Source: Lachnospiraceae bacterium MD335 (GTDB taxonomy: Bacteria > Bacillota > Clostridia > Lachnospirales > Lachnospiraceae). From it: DNA of 64,000 nt. Each line of letters opens with the position of its first letter. Position 1 is the stretch's first letter. Below the pieces are notes generated by a model. The model had not been told where the DNA came from. It saw only the letters and a list, made by a program, of their open reading frames with translations, and searched no databases. Where the stretch lies: the NCBI GenBank assembly GCA_000403335.2, contig KE159629.1, forward strand, positions 372,001 to 436,000. Direction: 5' to 3'. The position numbers and the translations under genes are program-made. Below are positions 58,134-64,000 of this stretch, piece by piece.

Positions 58134-59006
58134 TTATTGATATACCTCAAAAACTGCCCTGAAATCGTATCCGTTTGCATGCAGCGGAATTACATAGAGG
58201 GTTTCGTTGCTGATAAATGGACCCTCCATAGAATATTCAGGAGAATTCATATCCACAGATACATTGTCATAACTCATATTTGTGGCAAAAAGACCGCTCA
58301 CGCAGTTGATAAACTCTCCCACGCTGTCAAGCGCATCCTCCGTAACGGTATCATAGGTATCTCCCGTAAAGTGATTTGCAATCGCAAGCAGTCCGTTACC
58401 GGGTGCACTTATGTAAAATTTTATGCGCATATCACCTACGATCATCTGACATGCGTATTTATCAAGCTGAATCGAATGTGCGGTATATGCCTTTTCAAGA
58501 TAAACATCCCTGTCAATCAGACGGCGCAGCGTCTGCACCAATGTCATTACAAGATCTTTTAAACGCGGCGATTTTAGCGGCACAAAAATATTAATGCACT
58601 GTTCCAAATCATCGTGTATCAGGGCACTGAGCTGAACATCACTAAAGCCGTTTTTCTGCTGAAATTCATCCAGTACATGACCGATTGTGTCATAAGAAAT
58701 ATACTCCTTGTCCACCAAAAGATGAATAAACTTCATAAAACCGTTTGACTGATATGCAATCATTTCATCCAGCTTATAATCCGAAATAAGTCCCTGATTA
58801 ACAGCCGTTTCCCCAAAATGTTCGCTCTCTTTGTTCATGTTTTTCAGAAGCTCCAGTACAGCACTTGATGTCATTACCTTTGTGACAATTGCAACAATTT
58901 CCACTCCTGCTTTAAAATCCTCTTTGACGGGAAGCATGGTGCTTAATTGATCTGAGGTTAATTTTCCCTTTTCAACAAGGTAGTTTCCAAATAAGCGTTT
59001 CAGCAT
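58134..59006 (-). CDS. CheX-like protein with GspE-N-type repeats
   Basis: 290 residues. The N-terminal third has three repeats of the pattern LxxxLVxxGxLTxxQL (near residues 5, 64 and 91, e.g. FGNYLVEKGKLTSDQL), resembling the GspE N-terminal/MshEN fold that in other proteins binds c-di-GMP. The C-terminal part (about 155-290) resembles CheX/CheC phosphatases, with Glu and Asn of SVGEFINCVSG in place of the ExxN motif. It is coupled to the CheY gene and would dephosphorylate it. I know of no characterised protein of exactly this build. Confidence 0.72.
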   Translation of the reverse strand: MLKRLFGNYLVEKGKLTSDQLSTMLPVKEDFKAGVEIVAIVTKVMTSSAVLELLKNMNKESEHFGETAVNQGLISDYKLDEMIAYQSNGFMKFIHLLVDKEYISYDTIGHVLDEFQQKNGFSDVQLSALIHDDLEQCINIFVPLKSPRLKDLVMTLVQTLRRLIDRDVYLEKAYTAHSIQLDKYACQMIVGDMRIKFYISAPGNGLLAIANHFTGDTYDTVTEDALDSVGEFINCVSGLFATNMSYDNVSVDMNSPEYSMEGPFISNETLYVIPLHANGYDFRAVFEVYQ

Positions 59007-59068
59007 ATTTATAGCTCCCTTCTATTTCAATTTGCAATTTGTTTTCCACAAATATACATCTTAATACT

Positions 59069-59097
59069 ACTATACACCCTTTCGCAAAAAAATACAA
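59069..59097 (-). promoter_or_regulatory. Predicted promoter of the CheX-like/CheY unit
   Basis: On the minus strand TTGTAT (59097-59092), 17-nt spacer, TATAGT (59074-59069). Confidence 0.6.
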
Positions 59098-59203
59098 AGT
59101 TTAATTCAAATTTTTTATGCACTTTTTTATTTTCATTCCATTATACAGATATAATTGTACAATTTGTATGCATAATTCTTCCTTTTTGTGACAGACTGCA
59201 TAA

Positions 59204-61957
59204 CTATTCATATTCTGCATAATATCCATCCAAAATCCGTCTTGCCACCGGAACAGCATATTCGCCGCCAGAGCCTGCCCCCTCCATAATAACCGTAATC
59301 TGCAGCGGTCTGTCCGTATCATAGGTAAAACCGGTAAACCATGCATGGGAGTCCGATTTGGAATTATACTCCGCAGAGCCTGTCTTACCTGCGGCATTGT
59401 ACTTCTCACTCATCAGGCGGCTGCCTGTTCCATCCATCACGACTGCGCGCATCAGTCGCTTTAAATTTTCCGCCTCCTCCGCGCTGATAAGCTGCCCCAA
59501 CGAATGCGGTACAAATGAGTCCACAATGCCTTTATCAGCATTTTCTACATGATCAATCAGATACGGCTGCATCATATTTCCGCCGTTTGCAACCATAGCG
59601 GTTACCATCGCCAAATGAAGCGGCGTCATCTGTGTCTGCCCCTGCCCGATTACCGTCTGTATCATATCATTATCATTTGTCTCTAGCTGCTCTGAAATGC
59701 TGCTCTGATTCGACAGAAAATTGACAGGAAGCTTTTGGTTAAAATAAAACGTATCCAACATTTCTTTAAATTGTGTTCGATTTAATAAAAGTCCGATGTC
59801 TGCAAAGGACGCATTGCATGATTTCGCGAAGGAACGCGTAAAATCAACCGTTCCGTGCCGTGTTCCATGAAAGCAGTTAATCACGCTGTCTCCCCATTTG
59901 AATTGACTATTACAGTCAAACTCGTACTGTTCATAATCTGCCGGATGTTCGCGGATATACGCAAGCGCCGTGAATATTTTAAACGTAGAACCCGGGGGAT
60001 ACAGTCCCTGTGTCGTCCTGTTTACAAGGACGGAGCTCTCTTCGTCTGCAAGCAGCTCTTCCCATATAACATCAATGGTATTTGGATCAAAATCAGGTTT
60101 TGATACCATCGCAAGGATTTTACCTGTTTTAGGCTCCATAATAATTACGGCTCCCTCATACAATCCAAGCGCATCATACGACAGCTTCTGCAGTCTTGCG
60201 TCAAGCGTTGTGACAACCGTATTTCCCATATGCTTTGTATCCGCCAAATCGTCCGAAAGTTTACTGTTTAATGACACGTTTGATGATACAAGATAAATAT
60301 TGGCGCTCTGTTCAACCCCCATTCTGCCGTTTGACGCATAACCGATTGCATGGGCAAACAGTTTTGAATACGGATAATATCGCTCATCGCCGTCCGCAAG
60401 CGTTGTTGCAAGCACTTGTCCATCCGCTGATAAAATATCACCGCGTATGGTCTTTGACGCAAGAATTTCCTGCCGTTTGGCATTAAAGGAATTATTAATT
60501 ACCTTTGTGCTGTCAAAATATACAAAATGACCCAAGTAGATGCAAATTCCCACAAAAAGCGCAGCAAAAACACCTGCCGCGGCATTCATATGGAATTTTG
60601 GAATATAGGGAACAAACGCATCCTCATCCTCCTTTGCATTCGTTCCTTCATACGCCAGCAGCAGATCATTGTTGATATAAAATCCCTGAACCACAGAAAA
60701 CATCATTATGGAGGCAAGCACTGAGCTGCCCCCGTAGCTGATCAGAGGAAGCGTCACACCGGTAAGGGGAATAAATTTGGTGTTTCCGCCGATTGTCAGA
60801 AAAAGTTGCGAAATATAAACAACGCCCAATCCGTAAACGGCATACTTCACAAACGGCTCCAGGCAGGAATGCGAAACACGCACAATCTCCAAAAACAGAT
60901 TGACGCAAATTGCAATCAGACAGATGCCAAAGAGCACGCCGAATTCTTCGCACACTGCGGAAAAGATAAAATCCTGCTCCACATAAGGAATGGAAGCAGG
61001 ACTTCCGGCATCAATCCCCATTCCAAACCAGCCGCCCGTTCCAATTCCGAAAAGCGACTGCGCAATCTGATACCCCGTGGCGTTAATATCGTTCCACGGA
61101 TCAAGCCACGCCTCCACACGCACACGCACATGGGCGAACAAAAAATAGGAAACATAAGAAGCTGCCGCCGCGCCAACAAGCCCCGCAGCCATGTAACGCA
61201 CCTTTCTTGTCGCAACAAACAGCATTACCACATACGTAATAAAATAAATCAGCGCGCTTCCCAAATCCTTTGATGCCGCAAGAATGAGTACATGCGCTGC
61301 GGCAAGCGCTGCCGATAACAAAATATAGGAAAACCGCTTTGCTCTTGCAAGCAGACATGCAATAAAAATCACGTAGATGATTTTTATAAATTCCGAAGGC
61401 TGAAACCGCAGTCCGAATACTGAAAAAGAAAGCCGGGAGCCGTTGACCAGACTGCCCCGAATAAGTACCGCCCCCAAAACTACAATTCCTGCCGCCGCAA
61501 AAATAAAGGCACATCGTTTAATCAGTTGAAACTGTTTCATTAATGACGGCACAATCAGTCCAATCAGTAACGAAGCCGCCACAATCATGAACTGACGCAT
61601 GGATCTTGTTAGGGAAAGTCTTGTCAAAATCACAAAACCGACCGACAAAAGCAAGACAATATGGTTTAAAATCATGCGGTTTGATTTCGGGTAAATTGCC
61701 CGCATCAGAACAAGATATGCAAACACCGCAAGCATCTGAAACATGGGAAAAAACAGATATGTGAAATCCTGTCTTGACGAAAGCAGAACAAGACTGCCTG
61801 TCATATGATTTATAAAAATCATACTGTACTGAAGCACAAATAAAAATCCCCTGCGCTCCCTGTCATCCCACCGCAGGGCAATATAACCCGTCACCGTATA
61901 CAGAAACAGGTTGATGACCAATATATATTTTGATAATTCTATAATTGCCTTTAACAT
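59204..61957 (-). CDS. Fused SEDS glycosyltransferase and class B PBP transpeptidase
   Basis: 917 residues. Residues about 1-445 form a SEDS domain (FtsW/RodA/SpoVE) with WLDPWNDINATGYQIAQSL, IGTGGWFGMGI and the C-terminal TGVTLPLISYGGSSVLASI. A membrane segment (about 463-485) leads to an external region with TIRGDILSADGQVLATTL. The transpeptidase motifs are GSTFK (Ser near 656), SCN (near 711) and KTG (near 856). In most bacteria these are two interacting proteins; here they are one chain. U32 peptidase stops at TAA directly before this ATG (TAAATG). Confidence 0.92.
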   Translation of the reverse strand: MLKAIIELSKYILVINLFLYTVTGYIALRWDDRERRGFLFVLQYSMIFINHMTGSLVLLSSRQDFTYLFFPMFQMLAVFAYLVLMRAIYPKSNRMILNHIVLLLSVGFVILTRLSLTRSMRQFMIVAASLLIGLIVPSLMKQFQLIKRCAFIFAAAGIVVLGAVLIRGSLVNGSRLSFSVFGLRFQPSEFIKIIYVIFIACLLARAKRFSYILLSAALAAAHVLILAASKDLGSALIYFITYVVMLFVATRKVRYMAAGLVGAAAASYVSYFLFAHVRVRVEAWLDPWNDINATGYQIAQSLFGIGTGGWFGMGIDAGSPASIPYVEQDFIFSAVCEEFGVLFGICLIAICVNLFLEIVRVSHSCLEPFVKYAVYGLGVVYISQLFLTIGGNTKFIPLTGVTLPLISYGGSSVLASIMMFSVVQGFYINNDLLLAYEGTNAKEDEDAFVPYIPKFHMNAAAGVFAALFVGICIYLGHFVYFDSTKVINNSFNAKRQEILASKTIRGDILSADGQVLATTLADGDERYYPYSKLFAHAIGYASNGRMGVEQSANIYLVSSNVSLNSKLSDDLADTKHMGNTVVTTLDARLQKLSYDALGLYEGAVIIMEPKTGKILAMVSKPDFDPNTIDVIWEELLADEESSVLVNRTTQGLYPPGSTFKIFTALAYIREHPADYEQYEFDCNSQFKWGDSVINCFHGTRHGTVDFTRSFAKSCNASFADIGLLLNRTQFKEMLDTFYFNQKLPVNFLSNQSSISEQLETNDNDMIQTVIGQGQTQMTPLHLAMVTAMVANGGNMMQPYLIDHVENADKGIVDSFVPHSLGQLISAEEAENLKRLMRAVVMDGTGSRLMSEKYNAAGKTGSAEYNSKSDSHAWFTGFTYDTDRPLQITVIMEGAGSGGEYAVPVARRILDGYYAEYE

Positions 61958-64000
61958 TTATTCTACTCCACGCTTATAATGTCCGTTTGTAAAGTCCTTC
62001 CATGTAAAATCAACAGCAGCTCCCTGCAGTTTTTTATCATAAAAGGTCAAAACTTCTTTTGTCTGTCTGCCGTCTTCCAGTGTAAACGCAAGCCGCAGCA
62101 CGCCGAAGCCTGTCTTCTGTATGTTCTCCAACTGTCCATGCAGGGAAAGCGGTACAGTATTATAAAGAATGTTATAGCAATGCAGACAGTCTGACACTAC
62201 CAAAAAGGTATTTTGGTACCGGTCAGTAAGATGGTATACCGTCTGCCCATCTGCCTTATTCTTACATGTTTTCAAAGTTTTTTGCAAACAGTTCGCCGAG
62301 TACATTAACGGAATTCTCCCGTATAATAAAAGCTCTGACCATGCACTGTCCAAAATAGTCAATAATTCTTTTCTGTTAAGTTCCAGCGGGAGCGTTACCC
62401 TGTCAAACCACTCGGCACAAAGCTCCAATGACACATTGTTCCACGCATAGATTGTGTAATCCGATGCAATTTGACCGCTATAGTCAATGCTTTTAAGCCA
62501 TTGAAACGTCTCAAAATTCCGTACAAGCACGCCCGTAAACAGACCGCTTTTCAGCAGGATTTGATATTGTTCTAAATATGCGTAAGAGCGTTTCCGCAAA
62601 ATATGCGGAAGCGCCAAAAAATATTGCTTTTTATATTTTTGCATCAAAGCCTGTGTCGCACTCTTCTCACGCAAAAATAAATCTGAATCAAGATAAACAA
62701 TGGAAACGTTGTCAAACAAAAGCACTTCCGCAAGCTGTTCCCTTGTTGATACAGACGCTGCAAGCAAATTATTCTTTGGATAGTCCGGTTGTTTGCTTTT
62801 TTTCACGGTTTGAGCCAAAACATGTGATTTAGGCTTTTCACCCAATATGGCATGTTCAAGCGCCAAACAAGCATTCCTTCTCAGCGTATTCAAAGCCTTC
62901 ACCGTCATAAATGAGCAGTTATCCGTGTCCACCTCCAGCGCATCCATCACAAAAAAGGTATCCCCCAATTTTGACAGCCTGTCCGAAATCTCGTCCTTTG
63001 TAAGCGGTCTGTTGATTGCTTCTCCTGCCGCGTCTCCTTCCACGGTCACGGACAAGGTATCCGTATAAAGTGTCAACACGGCAGGTTTTCCGCTATAAAT
63101 CAATGCCTTCCCTTTGACTAAAATAGCCGGCTTTTTGTCAAGATACTTCTTTTGGACCTGTTCAAGAATTTCAGGTTGTGAACCGCCGTATCCGGGTTCT
63201 TTTATGGTAATCATATTTTTACCGTTATGTGCTTCATAATAACCGTGACAAAGATCCGACCGAATATATAGTCCCCTTAACAGCAGTTCATCGTCTTTTG
63301 CAATTTGAAATTTCCGATCCGGCGCAGACAGATACTGGTCAATATACTTGCGATAAACAGCAGTTACGCCTGCAACATATTCCGGTTTTTTCATGCGACC
63401 TTCTATCTTAAAGGAGTCGATGCCCACCTCAATCAGCTTCGGTATCATGGGAAGTGTATACATATCCTTCAGGCTCAGCGGATACAGCTGTTTTTTGTTT
63501 TCATCCGTATACGGAAGCCTGCACGGTCCCGCACACCTTCCCCTGTTTCCGCTCCTGCCGCCCAATATGGAACTGAAAAGACATTGCCCCGAATAGGCAT
63601 AACACATCGCCCCGTGAATAAAGCACTCCACCTCAAGCCCTGTCTCTTCCTTAATGTCCCTGATTTCATCAAGCGAAAGCTCTCTTGCCGGAACGACGCG
63701 GCATACGCCAAGCGATTTGACAAATTGGGCGCCGTATACCCCCGTAACCGTCATTTGTGTGCTCGCATGAAGCGCAAGCGCGGGAAAATGCTCCCGCAGT
63801 ACCTTTAACACTCCAATATCCTGAACAATCACGCCGTCGAGTCCTGCCTCATACAACGGCGCAATATACGGGACAAGCTCTGGCATTTCGCTCTCTTTGA
63901 CAAGCGTATTGACTGTCAGATATATTTTCCTGTGGAACAGATGCGCCACACGAAGCGCTTCGGCAATCTCATCTTGTGAAAAATTATTTGCATACGCCCG
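61958..64000 (-). CDS. U32-family peptidase, 5' end beyond the window
   Basis: U32 proteins (YhbU/RlhA-like) include collagenase-like peptidases and tRNA/rRNA hydroxylases. The reading frame stays open to the last base of the window and upstream reads RAYANNFSQDE, the usual N-terminal region, so the GTG at 63949 is internal and the true start lies outside. Family motifs: RKIYLTVNT, LALHASTQMTVTG, RVVPARELSLDEI, FIHGAMCYAYSGQCLFSS, the cysteine cluster RSGNRGRCAGPCRLPY, and SFKIEGRMKKPEYVAGV. The rest of the protein is C-terminal. Confidence 0.9.
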   Translation of the reverse strand, partial: RAYANNFSQDEIAEALRVAHLFHRKIYLTVNTLVKESEMPELVPYIAPLYEAGLDGVIVQDIGVLKVLREHFPALALHASTQMTVTGVYGAQFVKSLGVCRVVPARELSLDEIRDIKEETGLEVECFIHGAMCYAYSGQCLFSSILGGRSGNRGRCAGPCRLPYTDENKKQLYPLSLKDMYTLPMIPKLIEVGIDSFKIEGRMKKPEYVAGVTAVYRKYIDQYLSAPDRKFQIAKDDELLLRGLYIRSDLCHGYYEAHNGKNMITIKEPGYGGSQPEILEQVQKKYLDKKPAILVKGKALIYSGKPAVLTLYTDTLSVTVEGDAAGEAINRPLTKDEISDRLSKLGDTFFVMDALEVDTDNCSFMTVKALNTLRRNACLALEHAILGEKPKSHVLAQTVKKSKQPDYPKNNLLAASVSTREQLAEVLLFDNVSIVYLDSDLFLREKSATQALMQKYKKQYFLALPHILRKRSYAYLEQYQILLKSGLFTGVLVRNFETFQWLKSIDYSGQIASDYTIYAWNNVSLELCAEWFDRVTLPLELNRKELLTILDSAWSELLLYGRIPLMYSANCLQKTLKTCKNKADGQTVYHLTDRYQNTFLVVSDCLHCYNILYNTVPLSLHGQLENIQKTGFGVLRLAFTLEDGRQTKEVLTFYDKKLQGAAVDFTWKDFTNGHYKRGVE

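Noticed and set aside
59101-59409. 102-codon frame over the end of the SEDS-PBP gene
   Set aside because: It overlaps the KTG-coding region in another frame and has no start signal.
63947-63949. GTG at 63949 as the start of the U32 peptidase
   Set aside because: The frame continues upstream with the conserved RAYANNF region, so the start is outside the window.

Overview
The window is chromosomal DNA from a low-GC, spore-forming, Gram-positive bacterium, most likely a member of the Lachnospiraceae (Clostridia). Supporting observations are the arrangement minCDE-rodA-mgsA, a C-terminal-type rpmA/prp pair, an RNase E/G-radical SAM-rplU-prp-rpmA-obgE cluster, sporulation-linked genes (YlbJ-like, YtfJ/GerW with a DUF2953 partner) and strong SD sequences of the AGGAGG type. 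No rRNA, tRNA, CRISPR array or prophage is visible. The family placement is an inference from gene content, not from a database search.

Region by region: 1-7.7 kb (+) holds division and shape genes (minCDE, rodA, a D,D-carboxypeptidase lipoprotein, a P-loop protein, an HlyD-like envelope protein, yggS, sepF) plus methylglyoxal synthase. 7.8-10.5 kb (+) carries aroB, lspA and an RluA-type pseudouridine synthase. At 10.5-12.7 kb a 1,996-bp IS1634-type element lies between two perfect 80-bp direct repeats that each contain a promoter. The cstA operon and a cytidylate-kinase-like gene follow. From 16 to 19.8 kb are an AI-2E-type permease, a tyrosine recombinase and a divergent LysM protein/lexA pair. 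From 19.8 to 32.1 kb (-) runs a ribosome/RNA cluster (rsfS, yqeK, nadD, yhbY, obgE, rpmA, prp, rplU, rng, two radical SAM-associated genes) and hisBDGZ. From 32.4 to 46.4 kb (-) are recU, RNA-modification genes, an SDR, a YgiQ radical SAM protein, an amidase, coaD, rsmD and topoisomerase IV (parC/parE), with one + strand YlbJ-like gene. pta (+) has a cre-like site. From 47.8 to 64 kb (-) are degV, recG, fakA, an Asp23 protein, a coiled-coil J-domain protein, ytfJ/ytfI-like genes, a NUDIX hydrolase, a CheY/CheX-like pair, a fused SEDS-transpeptidase protein and a U32 peptidase cut by the window edge; rpmB is the only + gene there.

Most genes are housekeeping. Envelope growth is the theme at both ends: Min system, RodA, SepF and carboxypeptidase on the left, and a natural fusion of a SEDS glycosyltransferase with a class B PBP on the right. 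FakA with a DegV-type protein suggests fatty-acid phosphorylation. LexA faces a small LysM membrane protein resembling the SOS division inhibitor YneA.

The least explained content is non-coding. Four families of short structured repeats recur between genes: (1) a multi-hairpin unit enclosed by TACTGTTCAC/GTGAACAGTA, in tandem after degV and in a collapsed form near 4.5 kb; (2) an element of about 110 bp starting at the T-tract of terminators; (3) a double-hairpin element of about 55 bp starting at stop codons inside operons; (4) a promoter-proximal palindrome ATAATRTC-TGTC-GAYATTAT. Families 3 and 4 show compensatory base changes. The segment downstream of degV is also bounded by a perfect 36-bp direct repeat that includes the end of degV.
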